From: JAZDFC01 sp043808235
GTDB lineage: Bacteria; Bacteroidota; Ignavibacteria; Ignavibacteriales; Melioribacteraceae
Assembly: GCA_043808235.1 (NCBI GenBank)
Contig: JAZDFC010000026.1
Span: forward strand, 1 to 64,000
Direction: 5' to 3'
DNA: 64,000 nt
Program-made: the position numbers and the translations under genes
The notes under the pieces: model-generated
The model's database searches: none
Seen by the model: only the letters and a program-made list of their open reading frames with translations
Told to the model about the DNA's origin: nothing
Shown here: piece by piece, positions 35,611-44,246 of the stretch
Layout of the letters: the number at the start of each line of letters is the position of its first letter
How positions within the stretch are numbered: position 1 is the stretch's first letter

Positions 35611-37378
35611 TTAATGCAATCATCTTTATTGCTAAAGTATAAAAACCCGTCTGGAGTTTACAAAAATAAATTCCGCTTTGAAGTTTCGATCCGTCGAATT
35701 CAACTTCATACAATCCCGGATCTTTGTATTCATTCACCAATTCTGCAATCTCCCGTCCGAGCACATCGTATATTGTTATTTTGATTTTACTGAAAACTGA
35801 CGACTGAAAACTGATAACTGTGCTTGCATTAAAAGGATTAGGATAATTTTGAAATAGAATAAATTCTTTCGGCTGATGAATTGAATCAGACATGCCGATA
35901 CTCGAAATCGGGGACAAATCAAAGTCTGCAACAACCGGTAAATGATCCGAGGCAATCGTAACATCATCTTCCGATAATCCGTAAAAATTCAGCGAGTCAT
36001 TTGGTAATGCCTCAGTGAATAAATTAAATGAGTTCATTTTTTGCATCACCGAACCGGTATAAAAAATAAAATCGAGTCTGCCGGGACTGTAATCCGATTC
36101 CCGATCGTGCCATGAAAAGACAAAAGGAAGGTTTGTCACGTAAGGTTTCGCATCATCAAAACCGGTGTTATCCCAATCGGGTACAAAGTCCGGACCATAA
36201 TCCGGTTCGTAAAGAATATCTCCATTTAAAAATGTTTTTATCTGCTGGGAATATCCCACAAGATTCATATCACCGCAAATTATAATTGGAGTGTTGTCTT
36301 CAATGTTTAATATTCCACCTTCGCCTTTAGCATCGCGGATGAACGCCATTATTGCATCAATCTGTTTCTGTCTGCGTTGGTTAGATTCATCTCCACCACA
36401 GCATTTAGGATGAGCGACGATAAGCAGTAATTTGCAATCGTACTTCGGATGTAAATCTAAAAGAAATGCACCGCTGCACTGGTTGTCGTCAATGGCGTTT
36501 ATTGGATAGCTTGAAATAATGGGGAAGCGGCTCACTGCAACCAAATCATATCCCATCTTGGCGTGATACCACTCGCCTTCGGGTAGAAAATCCGAAATGA
36601 GATCGGCTGTTTCGCCGGACGTATGATTATAAATTTCTCCGAATCCGATTATGTCCGGCTCAATAGTTGAAATAATTTTTTCAAATCTTTCAGTTCTACC
36701 GCTTACAAATAATCCATCGCGGCTGGCATTGTACGCGAGTATTCTTAAATAATCGTTATTGGATTTTTTTATTGAGTAACCCGCAGCTTCTCCAACCGGC
36801 ATATTCTGCATTGTGTATGAAACACCGCCGCCTGCATCCGGCAACTCGTCTCCACCGGAATTTTTTGCTTTTAAAACTATTCGAATCGAATTACCGTTGA
36901 AAATTTTATTCCCATTAATCTCTGTCGATTTATTAAATGCCATTTCAAATTCATCCGAACCGTAAGTTGGCGACGTAATCAAACCAACATCAACATGCGT
37001 GATTGTCTGTGTAGTATTACTGCTATAAAAAACACCTTCCCTATTTCCGAACACGAATTTTATTTCGGCGCCGATTCCCTTTATTGAAAAACCAGTTGTG
37101 CTATAGTTGTCGGTATCCAAATATAAAGTAAGCTCGTTGCTTTCCTGAAGAATAATTTCGGAGCCGACTTCAATTTTTAGGAAAAGATATTTTTCAGTAT
37201 CGGTGATCAATAAATTCTTAAAATCAATAATTCCCCCGTTATTGTCGCCAGCCACATCAGAATAAGCTGGAGAAATCAAATCCCAATCCGAGTAACTTTC
37301 GTCGAGAGATATTTGGGAATGGATAAAAGGTGAGGTAATGAGTAATAAGATAACGATATTGAGCAATAGGTTTTTCAT
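35606..37378 (-). CDS. Secreted endonuclease/exonuclease/phosphatase-family protein with T9SS sorting domain
   Basis: The 590-residue protein has a signal peptide (about 1-21), a beta-sandwich at about 25-200 ('LFLKIEVGSEIILQESNELT'), and an EEP domain at about 205-490 with 'RILAYNASRDG', 'IGFGEIYNH', 'IIICGDMNLVG' and the catalytic 'TIASDHLPVVADF'. The C-terminal T9SS domain runs from 'FQNYPNPFNASTVISF' to the end. The metal-binding E, D/N and terminal D-H pair are present, so it may cleave phosphodiesters in extracellular nucleic acid or phospholipid; the substrate is inference. The sorting domain holds a 12-base direct repeat at 35789-35814. Confidence 0.88.
   Translation of the reverse strand: MKNLLLNIVILLLITSPFIHSQISLDESYSDWDLISPAYSDVAGDNNGGIIDFKNLLITDTEKYLFLKIEVGSEIILQESNELTLYLDTDNYSTTGFSIKGIGAEIKFVFGNREGVFYSSNTTQTITHVDVGLITSPTYGSDEFEMAFNKSTEINGNKIFNGNSIRIVLKAKNSGGDELPDAGGGVSYTMQNMPVGEAAGYSIKKSNNDYLRILAYNASRDGLFVSGRTERFEKIISTIEPDIIGFGEIYNHTSGETADLISDFLPEGEWYHAKMGYDLVAVSRFPIISSYPINAIDDNQCSGAFLLDLHPKYDCKLLLIVAHPKCCGGDESNQRRQKQIDAIMAFIRDAKGEGGILNIEDNTPIIICGDMNLVGYSQQIKTFLNGDILYEPDYGPDFVPDWDNTGFDDAKPYVTNLPFVFSWHDRESDYSPGRLDFIFYTGSVMQKMNSFNLFTEALPNDSLNFYGLSEDDVTIASDHLPVVADFDLSPISSIGMSDSIHQPKEFILFQNYPNPFNASTVISFQSSVFSKIKITIYDVLGREIAELVNEYKDPGLYEVEFDGSKLQSGIYFCKLQTGFYTLAIKMIALK
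35789..35814. repeat. Direct repeat inside a T9SS sorting domain
   Basis: ACTGAAAACTGA occurs twice (35789-35800 and 35803-35814), separated by CG, in the coding sequence of the sorting domain. On the coding strand it reads TCAGTTTTCAGT twice and encodes part of 'ISFQSSVFSKI'. Confidence 0.75.
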
Positions 37379-37472
37379 GTTTTTTTAGAATTCAATCAGT
37401 AATTTTTATATAACAAAATTACGAAAATAGAATCCATTCCTTTTGTGAATTTTGAAATGAACGAAGATTGAT

Positions 37473-38063
37473 ATGAAAACAATAATTACTATTTGCTGCA
37501 TAATTGTCTTGACCTTAACAGGGTGCGGGGAAAAGTTTCCGGTTATCGAAGATTTCGGTAACGAAAAATATTCGATGCTCGATCAGGACAGCGCGGAGGT
37601 TGTATTCCCTGAATTTGTAAAGGGAAAGGTCGCATTAGTTGGGTATATTTTTACAAACTGTCCGGATATTTGCCCGCTATCCACCAATAATTTAAGACTC
37701 ATCCAGGAAAGAGTTCGTAAAGAAAAAATAGAAGGCGTTGAGTTTGTGTCCATCAGTTTTGACCCTGATGTTGATAAACCACACGTGTTAAAAGGATTTG
37801 CCGGAATCAGAAATTTGAACGAAGACAACTGGCGGTTCCTTACCGGGGAGAAAGAATTAATTGGCTCATTTATGAAGCGAGCAGGAATAATTGCCGTACC
37901 CGGCGATTCGACAAAACTTAGCAACGGAAAAACAATTTATTATTATGTGCACACTGATCGAATTTCGCTTATGGATCAGGAAGGACGAATCCGGAAAAAT
38001 TATAAAGGTAGCGAAATCAATCTCGAAGAAATTATAAACGATATAAAATCATTAACAAATTGA
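37473..38063 (+). CDS. Sco1/SenC-family copper-binding lipoprotein
   Basis: This 196-residue protein is a lipoprotein (lipobox LTGC, Cys18) with a thioredoxin-like fold. The copper motif CxxxC is C63-P-D-I-C67 and the distal histidine is H159 in 'YYYVHTDRISLMD'. Sco proteins deliver copper to, or reduce, the CuA site of cytochrome c oxidase subunit II. It is followed 11 bases later by a PCu(A)C-family gene, the usual partner in CuA loading, so the two form a copper-delivery operon. No oxidase genes are in the window. Confidence 0.93.
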   Translation: MKTIITICCIIVLTLTGCGEKFPVIEDFGNEKYSMLDQDSAEVVFPEFVKGKVALVGYIFTNCPDICPLSTNNLRLIQERVRKEKIEGVEFVSISFDPDVDKPHVLKGFAGIRNLNEDNWRFLTGEKELIGSFMKRAGIIAVPGDSTKLSNGKTIYYYVHTDRISLMDQEGRIRKNYKGSEINLEEIINDIKSLTN

Positions 38064-38074
38064 CTGGTGGATAA

Positions 38075-38602
38075 ATGAAAAAGTTCATAACAGTTTTATC
38101 AGTTTCTCTTGTAATGTTGCTGATAAGTAGTTGTCAAAAAGATCATAAGGATGAACCGAAAAAAGAAATGATCGGGCAAAAAGCAGAAACAGCAATTACA
38201 ATTGATTCTCTTGCTGTTGCCGATGCATGGATTCGTCCTGGAGTTAAGGGCAGCAACTCAGCATTGTTTTTTGAAATCATTAATGGAACGGAATTTCCCG
38301 ATACAATCTATGCTGCTAAATCGGATCTTGCCGCGATAGTTGAAGTTCACGAAAGTTATCAGGAATCCGGCGATAAAATGGGAATGCGGCATGTTGATTT
38401 TGTTGAAGTTTCGGCGAAGAACAGATTCCTCTTCAAACCGAGAAGTTTTCATGTCATGTTGATAATTCTAAAACAGGATTTGAAACAGGATGCAACCCAT
38501 GAGGTTAGTCTCTTCTTCAAACGCAGAGGCGAAGTGAAGGTAAGGGCGGTTGTGCAGGATAGAATGACGTCTCAGATGAAAGAGGGAACTAAGGGACATT
38601 AA
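38075..38602 (+). CDS. PCu(A)C-family periplasmic copper chaperone (lipoprotein)
   Basis: The 175-residue protein has a lipobox ending at Cys20 and a DUF461/PCu(A)C cupredoxin-like domain at about 45-165. Copper ligands follow H92, M104 (M102 nearby), H126 and M128 in 'VEVHESYQESGDKMGMRH' and 'KPRSFHVMLI', close to the classic H-x10-M-x21-H-x-M pattern. PCu(A)C carries Cu(I) to Sco or directly to the oxidase. Spacing of 11 bases to the Sco gene supports one transcript. Confidence 0.92.
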   Translation: MKKFITVLSVSLVMLLISSCQKDHKDEPKKEMIGQKAETAITIDSLAVADAWIRPGVKGSNSALFFEIINGTEFPDTIYAAKSDLAAIVEVHESYQESGDKMGMRHVDFVEVSAKNRFLFKPRSFHVMLIILKQDLKQDATHEVSLFFKRRGEVKVRAVVQDRMTSQMKEGTKGH

Positions 38603-38682
38603 AACCTTGCTGGTTGGATTGTCGAATTGTTCCTTGTAATAGCAATTGAGCCATAAGGCAATTTAACAATTCGAAAAAGTAT

Positions 38683-38690
38683 TATATTTG
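38683..38690 (+). promoter_or_regulatory. Bacteroidota-type -7 box upstream of glycyl-tRNA synthetase
   Basis: TATATTTG matches TAnnTTTG exactly. A transcript starting a few bases downstream would have a short leader of about 15-20 bases before the proposed ATC start at 38714, which supports that start rather than the TTG at 38810. Confidence 0.45.
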
Positions 38691-38713
38691 CACCTAAAAA
38701 CGAGAGGTTTGTC

Positions 38714-40183
38714 ATCGCACAGAATATTCAAAACAATACTGTTGAAAAGATAGTCTCACTTGCAAAGAGACGCGGATTTGTATTTCAATCAAGTGAAATT
38801 TACGGCGGTTTGAACGGCTGCTGGGATTACGGTCCGCTTGGGGTTGAACTATTGAATAATGTTAAATCCGAGTGGTGGAAATTTATGACCTACCGCGAGG
38901 ATGTGGAAGGTCTCGATGCCTCGATACTAATGCACCCGCGCGTATGGGAGGCTTCCGGTCATGTTGAGAATTTTACCGATCCGATGATTGATTGCAAACA
39001 GTGCAAAGCAAGATTCCGTTTGGATACGCTGACCGAAATGATCAGCGTTAAGAATAAAGAAAAAGCCGTGAAAGAATTAACTGCGATTGCCGACGATTCT
39101 ATTTCCGCCATCTTAAATGCAAATGAAAGTCTGGATGATAAAGTCAATGCTCTGCTCGAGAACCAGGATGCATCTCTCAAACTTCTCGAATTATTAAGTT
39201 GTCCACAGTGCGGCAATAAAAGTACGTTTACCCAGCCGCGTAAATTCAATCTAATGTTCAAAACATTTTTGGGACCGGTGGATGATGCGAGCAATATTAT
39301 TTATCTCCGTCCGGAAACAGCGCAGGGAATATTTGTAAACTTTTTGAACGTGTTGAATTCGAGCCGTCAAAAATTGCCTTTTGGAATTGCGCAGATCGGC
39401 AAAGCATTCCGAAATGAAATCAACACAAAGAATTTCTTATTCCGTACACGTGAATTCGAGCAGATGGAAATGCAGTATTTTGTAAAACCGGCAGAAGATA
39501 AACAAAATTACGATGCATGGAAAGAAAGAAGAATCCAATGGTTCAAAGATCTTGGGATGACGCCAACAAAACTCCGTTTCCATGATCATCCGAAAGATAA
39601 ATTAGCGCACTACGCCAAAGAAGCAACCGATATTGAATATGAATTTCCATTTGGCTGGGGAGAAATTGAAGGTATTCACAACCGTACTGATTTTGATTTG
39701 AGCCGGCACCAGCAGTTTTCGGGCAAATCCCAATTGTATTTTGATGATGAATCGAAAGAGAAATTTATTCCATACATAATCGAAACATCCGCCGGAGCGA
39801 GCCGTTCCTTTATGGCTTTCCTTGTGGATGCCTATTACGAAGAAGAAGTAAAGGGGGAGACACGTTCCGTATTAAGATTCCATCCAAAATTAGCACCGAT
39901 AAAAACTGCAATCTTCCCGCTGGTGAATAAAGATGGAATGCCGGAAATCTCCAGAAAAATTGAATCCGAGTTAAGACCGTATCTTCGTGTCTTCTATGAC
40001 GATAAAGGGGCTGTTGGAAGAAGATACCGCCGTCAGGACGAAGCTGGAACTCCTTTCTGCATCACTGTTGATACGCAAACCCTCGAAGATCAAACGGTTA
40101 CCGTTAGAGAGCGTGACTCGATGCTGCAGGAAAGAATCGCGGTTGATTCGTTACTAACATATCTGCTTGGAAGATTGAAATGA
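38714..40183 (+). CDS. glyQS: Glycyl-tRNA synthetase, single-chain alpha2 type, apparent ATC start
   Basis: A class II synthetase with 'FRNEINTKNFLFRTREFEQM', 'PFGWGEIEGIHNRTDFDLSR' and 'ETSAGASRSFMAFLVDAYYE'; the anticodon-binding domain is about 395-489. Two CxxC pairs ('CKQC', 'CPQC') flank an inserted segment and may hold zinc. The conserved N-terminus ('VEKIVSLAKRRGFVFQSSEI') lies upstream of the first in-frame ATG/GTG/TTG codon (TTG, 38810). There is no standard start codon between the in-frame stop at 38654 and 38810. ATC at 38714 has AGAGG six bases upstream and gives xAQNIQNNTVEK, the expected N-terminus of 489 residues. Either an AUC start or a base change or error at the ATG. Confidence 0.9.
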   Translation: MAQNIQNNTVEKIVSLAKRRGFVFQSSEIYGGLNGCWDYGPLGVELLNNVKSEWWKFMTYREDVEGLDASILMHPRVWEASGHVENFTDPMIDCKQCKARFRLDTLTEMISVKNKEKAVKELTAIADDSISAILNANESLDDKVNALLENQDASLKLLELLSCPQCGNKSTFTQPRKFNLMFKTFLGPVDDASNIIYLRPETAQGIFVNFLNVLNSSRQKLPFGIAQIGKAFRNEINTKNFLFRTREFEQMEMQYFVKPAEDKQNYDAWKERRIQWFKDLGMTPTKLRFHDHPKDKLAHYAKEATDIEYEFPFGWGEIEGIHNRTDFDLSRHQQFSGKSQLYFDDESKEKFIPYIIETSAGASRSFMAFLVDAYYEEEVKGETRSVLRFHPKLAPIKTAIFPLVNKDGMPEISRKIESELRPYLRVFYDDKGAVGRRYRRQDEAGTPFCITVDTQTLEDQTVTVRERDSMLQERIAVDSLLTYLLGRLK

Positions 40184-40188
40184 TTTAC

Positions 40189-40212
40189 CCGCTCGGTTGT
40201 AAAATCGAGCGG
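40189..40212 (+). terminator. Hairpin terminator after glycyl-tRNA synthetase
   Basis: CCGCTCG (40189-40195) and CGAGCGG (40206-40212) form a 7-bp GC-rich stem with a 10-base loop, followed by ATTCTTTTCC. It lies 5 bases after the stop codon. Confidence 0.6.
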
Positions 40213-40431
40213 ATTCTTTTCCGGAGAATACAAAATAGCTTGTTTTCTGGTCAAAATTCTGTCAATGACAAATAATTTCTATGTGAGATAAAAAAACACC
40301 TCAAAAACTCATTGAAGATGTGTGATTTTATTTGTTATTTTTCGCCGTAATTATGTTAGCAAATTGCGATTTGGATTTTAAGTCGTTTTTTCCAGGGATG
40401 GATAACATTTTCAAAGAGAATCTCACAATAC

Positions 40432-42789
40432 ATGCGAAATAAAGCGTTCATCATACTGTTTTTTATAGGCACATCTCTCTGCGCGCAATTCCAATTTAAA
40501 ATTGACGACCACAATAAAAAAATTAATATGCTAAATGATAGCAAAGAGAAAGTTGAAGCCTATCTCGATTTGAGCGATGAGTATTATAAATTTGAGAAAA
40601 TCAACCAATTCCATGAATGTATTAAAAAAGCTGAGCTGCTCGCTTCGAAATTGAATTACACGGGAGGACGAATAAGGGTAATACTTAATTACGGAAGATG
40701 GCACTTGCATTTTAAACGCTATTCTGAAGCAGAGAAAAATTTTTATGAGGCTCTCGATCAAAGTAAGAGAACTAATAATGTGAAAGTACAGATATTAACA
40801 TACTTAACGCTGTTTGATTACTATGCCTATTTAGCCGAAAATGTCGATCAAGAAAAGTCATGGGAATTTCTCAAGCAGTCACTTCAACTTTCGATAGAAT
40901 CTAAGGATACACTATTGCAAATAAGATCGTTGTTGGATTGCGGTTATTTTGAATCCGACGAGGGTAAATTTAAAGAGAGTATCGGTACGTATCAGCGAGC
41001 TAACACGCTGTCGAAAAAAATCGGTGCGGTCGACGCTTATTTAATCGGTTTGAATTTACTCGGGCTATCATATTACGAACTGAAAGACCTGAAAACCGCT
41101 ATTGACATTTTTAATGAGGCATTTGATTTAACCGACGAAAAGAATGAAGAGTATTTCAAAACATTTTTATATAATAACATCGGAATATGCCTTAATGATC
41201 TTGGCCTTTACGAAAAGTCTGTCGAATCATATTTAGCTGCACTTAAACTTTCTATTGCATTTGCTGATTCCGTAGGAATGAGCACGGATTATTTTAATCT
41301 TGCCGATACCTACTTATTATTTGAAATGCACGAGAAAGCCCTGGAATATTATACTAAGGCGCTCGATATATCCGAGGAAATAAAATCTCCTTATGATATA
41401 GCTTACAGTTATAACGGACTGGCTACATATTATTCAGAGGTAAAGGAATATCCCATAGCGCTCGAGTATTATGAAAAATCTATTGCTCTCTGGGAGAAGC
41501 TTAACGATAAAATTCGGGTTGCGGAGAATTTAATTGGAATAGCAGAAGTACAAAAGAAATTAAAAAAATATGAGAAGAGCTATCAATATTACTCCAAAGC
41601 ATTGATGGTTTGTAATGCGCTTAATTTAACTGTTCTGATTGGAGAAATAGAAAATGCTCTTGGTGAATTATATCTCCTGCAAAAAGATTATGTACAAGCA
41701 GAAACTCATTTAAAAACAGCATATAGCCGGTTAAAAGATCTCGAAATTAAAACGCCACTCCTTGATACCTATAAATATTTTTCGAGTCTATACTCCGAGA
41801 AAAATGATTTCCAGAATGCATTTCTCTTTCAACAAAAGTACCTGGTGCTGAAGGATACTTTTTATAACAAAGAGAAGAAGAATAAAATAATAGGTGCGGA
41901 AATCAAGTATGAATTGGCTGAGAAAAACAGAGAAAACGAACTGTTGAAAAAGGAAAATGAAATTCAAAATCTTGAATTGGAAAAAACCTCCAATTTGCAA
42001 TTGTATTTTACAGTAATATCTGTGCTTGCTTTCCTTATTGCGGCTGCGGTTCTCTATTCTTACCGGATGAAAGTTAAGGCAAATAAAAATTTGAAGATGC
42101 TTAACGGAACTAAGGACAAGTTCATCTCCATCATTTCGCATGATATAAAAAATCCGATTTATTCAATCATGGCATATTCGGATTTGATGATTTCGGACTT
42201 TAAAGATTTTTCGGAGAAAGAAGTTTATGACAGTTTGGTTACAATTAATAACTCTTCAAAGAACCTGCATAAATATTTGAATGAAATTCTCACCTGGCAG
42301 AACGCACAAAAAAACGAATTGAAAATAAACCCAGACAGATTCAATTTATACGAACTTGTCCAGCGCGTATTTTCAACACATGATTTAATTGCCCGGCAAA
42401 AAGAAGTTACTCTCGTCAATGAGCTCGATAAAAATGTTCATGTTCTTGCCGATAGATATATGATAGAAGTGATTGTAACCAACCTTGTAAACAATGCAAT
42501 TAAATTTACTAATGCCGGCGGGCAAGTTGCCGTAAGATCGTTCACTACAAACAATAAAGTCGAGATATCGGTGGTTGATAACGGTATCGGTATCCCAAAA
42601 GAAGATATTCATAAATTATTCCGAATTGACGAGAGTTATAGCAGCAAGGGAACTCAAGGTGAAGAAGGTACCGGACTCGGATTGATATTGTGCAAAGAAT
42701 TCGTTGAAAAGAACGGTGGAGAAATCCACGTTAAAAGTACTGTCGGCAAAGGAAGCAGCTTTATCTTTACTTTACCTGCAATTGCTTAG
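40432..42789 (+). CDS. TPR-containing sensor histidine kinase
   Basis: The 785-residue protein has a signal sequence (about 1-18), about eight to ten tetratricopeptide repeats to about 480, a coiled coil, one membrane helix at about 525-545 ('LYFTVISVLAFLIAAAVLYS'), a HisKA domain with phospho-acceptor H570 in 'FISIISHDIKNPI', and HATPase_c with 'NLVNNAIKFTNAGG', 'DNGIGIP' and 'GTGLGL'. The periplasmic TPR array is the sensor, a plan common in Bacteroidota. No response regulator is adjacent; the nearest downstream regulator is an ECF sigma factor. The input signal is unknown. Confidence 0.93.
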   Translation: MRNKAFIILFFIGTSLCAQFQFKIDDHNKKINMLNDSKEKVEAYLDLSDEYYKFEKINQFHECIKKAELLASKLNYTGGRIRVILNYGRWHLHFKRYSEAEKNFYEALDQSKRTNNVKVQILTYLTLFDYYAYLAENVDQEKSWEFLKQSLQLSIESKDTLLQIRSLLDCGYFESDEGKFKESIGTYQRANTLSKKIGAVDAYLIGLNLLGLSYYELKDLKTAIDIFNEAFDLTDEKNEEYFKTFLYNNIGICLNDLGLYEKSVESYLAALKLSIAFADSVGMSTDYFNLADTYLLFEMHEKALEYYTKALDISEEIKSPYDIAYSYNGLATYYSEVKEYPIALEYYEKSIALWEKLNDKIRVAENLIGIAEVQKKLKKYEKSYQYYSKALMVCNALNLTVLIGEIENALGELYLLQKDYVQAETHLKTAYSRLKDLEIKTPLLDTYKYFSSLYSEKNDFQNAFLFQQKYLVLKDTFYNKEKKNKIIGAEIKYELAEKNRENELLKKENEIQNLELEKTSNLQLYFTVISVLAFLIAAAVLYSYRMKVKANKNLKMLNGTKDKFISIISHDIKNPIYSIMAYSDLMISDFKDFSEKEVYDSLVTINNSSKNLHKYLNEILTWQNAQKNELKINPDRFNLYELVQRVFSTHDLIARQKEVTLVNELDKNVHVLADRYMIEVIVTNLVNNAIKFTNAGGQVAVRSFTTNNKVEISVVDNGIGIPKEDIHKLFRIDESYSSKGTQGEEGTGLGLILCKEFVEKNGGEIHVKSTVGKGSSFIFTLPAIA

Positions 42790-42916
42790 CTAATATATTG
42801 TTTCCCAAAAATACATTTTCATTTTCACAATGAAATTCCCAATTCAACCATATCCTGGTTGTCATTTAACTTTTCTTCCTTTCCGTCGTATCATTAATAG
42901 AACAAATAATTAAACT

Positions 42917-43519
42917 ATGCTGATTGATAAAAGTCAAATTGAGATAGATGCCGGTGCGCTTGCGCTTAAAAGCAAAGCCGGCGATTTGAAATCTTTCGAG
43001 GATCTTGTGAATATGCACCGCCAATTCGCTTTTAAAGTTGCGTTCAAAATTCTTTTTAATGAGAACGACGCACGAGAAGCTGCACACGAATGTTTTATAA
43101 AAATTTGGAAGAATTTAAAAAACTATAAAACCGAAATGAAGTTTACTACATGGATGTACAAAATAGTCGTTAATATCTGTTACGACAAATTAAAAACCGA
43201 GAAACGGAAAAAATCAATTATGCAGCAGATTCCAGAAGATGAATCCAATTTTATTTTGGATAGAAGCTGCGGCATCGAAGAGTATTTCTCCAATAATGAA
43301 ATCGCCGGATTAATAAAAAAATATGCAACCACACTGCCGGAAAAACAAAGAATGGTATTTGCCCTTCGAGATTTGGAAGGATTGTCTGTGAACGAGGTCT
43401 CGCAAATTTTGAAAATGAGTTTGGGCTCCGTTAAAACGAATCCACTTTTTGCACGAAGGGCGATTGCAGCTAAAATAAGAAAGTTAGAAAATTTTGAGGT
43501 ACTCAAAAATGAACTGTAA
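42917..43519 (+). CDS. ECF-type RNA polymerase sigma factor
   Basis: The 200-residue protein has sigma2 at about 20-90 ('FEDLVNMHRQFAFKVAFKIL', 'WMYKIVVNICYDKLKT') and sigma4 at about 135-190 ('LPEKQRMVFALRDLEGLSVN', 'LKMSLGSVKTNPLFARRAI'). In the sigma4 recognition helix a proline stands where most relatives have leucine (KTN-L-F/H), which is unusual. Its last 11 bases overlap the anti-sigma gene, so the two are made together. It probably directs a small envelope-related regulon under control of the anti-sigma factor. Confidence 0.92.
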   Translation: MLIDKSQIEIDAGALALKSKAGDLKSFEDLVNMHRQFAFKVAFKILFNENDAREAAHECFIKIWKNLKNYKTEMKFTTWMYKIVVNICYDKLKTEKRKKSIMQQIPEDESNFILDRSCGIEEYFSNNEIAGLIKKYATTLPEKQRMVFALRDLEGLSVNEVSQILKMSLGSVKTNPLFARRAIAAKIRKLENFEVLKNEL

Positions 43520-44246
43520 AAAGGCGCTTGATATAATTTATCTCAAAGATGAAATCGAAATTACGAATCAAATGAAAAGTGATTTTGATGGTCATTTAAA
43601 AGAGTGCGCTTTCTGTCGTGAGGAATTTCAAAATGCGAAAAGCTATTTTCGTGTTGCCGAAAAGATGAGGGATTACGAGCCGGCGCTTGAAAATCATAGT
43701 GAGTTCACAAATGGTGTAATGCAGGCTGTAAAATCTGAACGGATTCAAAGACAAGGTCTGTTTGTGATGATTGAGAATTTTATTTATAAACCTTTCGTTA
43801 GAATCGCGTTTTCGGCAGTAATTATTTTTTTTACTGTTCTTTTTTTCTCTCAGGAATTTGAGGCAATGAAAAAAATAAACCGACTCGAAAATAAATATTC
43901 GCATTTGTCGGTTATGATCGATGGTAAGGAAGAACAGTTCTCAAATGCGACCTCTTTCGCACCGCTTTATGAGTTATACAAATTATTTGACAGCGAAATA
44001 GAATACATCGATCTTCCTGCTGATTGGACGTTGATTAAAAAGAGCGAAATTCGAAAACTGTTAGCTGAATACGGAAGATACATCGAAAATAAAAGCAACA
44101 TCAATCTGATCGACAAATCAGAACTGCTTTCATTGCTGGAAAATACAGATCGTACCGAAATGCAAAGAATCATCGAAAATAAAGATAATATATTAACCAA
44201 GTTATACCCGGTGTTCCCGGGGGGAGAACACAAAAATGAAAAGTAA
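43509..44246 (+). CDS. Membrane anti-sigma factor with zinc-binding ZAS motif
   Basis: The start is the ATG at 43509, with GAGGT 8 bases upstream, rather than an earlier TTG at 43494. The 245-residue protein begins with M-N-C and has the zinc-containing anti-sigma motif H-x3-C-x2-C in 'GHLKECAFCREEF'. A membrane helix ('IAFSAVIIFFTVLFFSQEF') follows at about 97-115, then a periplasmic or outer domain of about 125 residues. It should hold the upstream ECF factor at the membrane. It overlaps the next gene by 11 bases. Confidence 0.85.
   Translation: MNCKKALDIIYLKDEIEITNQMKSDFDGHLKECAFCREEFQNAKSYFRVAEKMRDYEPALENHSEFTNGVMQAVKSERIQRQGLFVMIENFIYKPFVRIAFSAVIIFFTVLFFSQEFEAMKKINRLENKYSHLSVMIDGKEEQFSNATSFAPLYELYKLFDSEIEYIDLPADWTLIKKSEIRKLLAEYGRYIENKSNINLIDKSELLSLLENTDRTEMQRIIENKDNILTKLYPVFPGGEHKNEK

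Noticed and set aside
38810..40183. TTG at 38810 as the start of glycyl-tRNA synthetase
   Set aside because: It would remove 32 conserved N-terminal residues that are clearly encoded upstream, and the ribosome-binding site lies before 38714.
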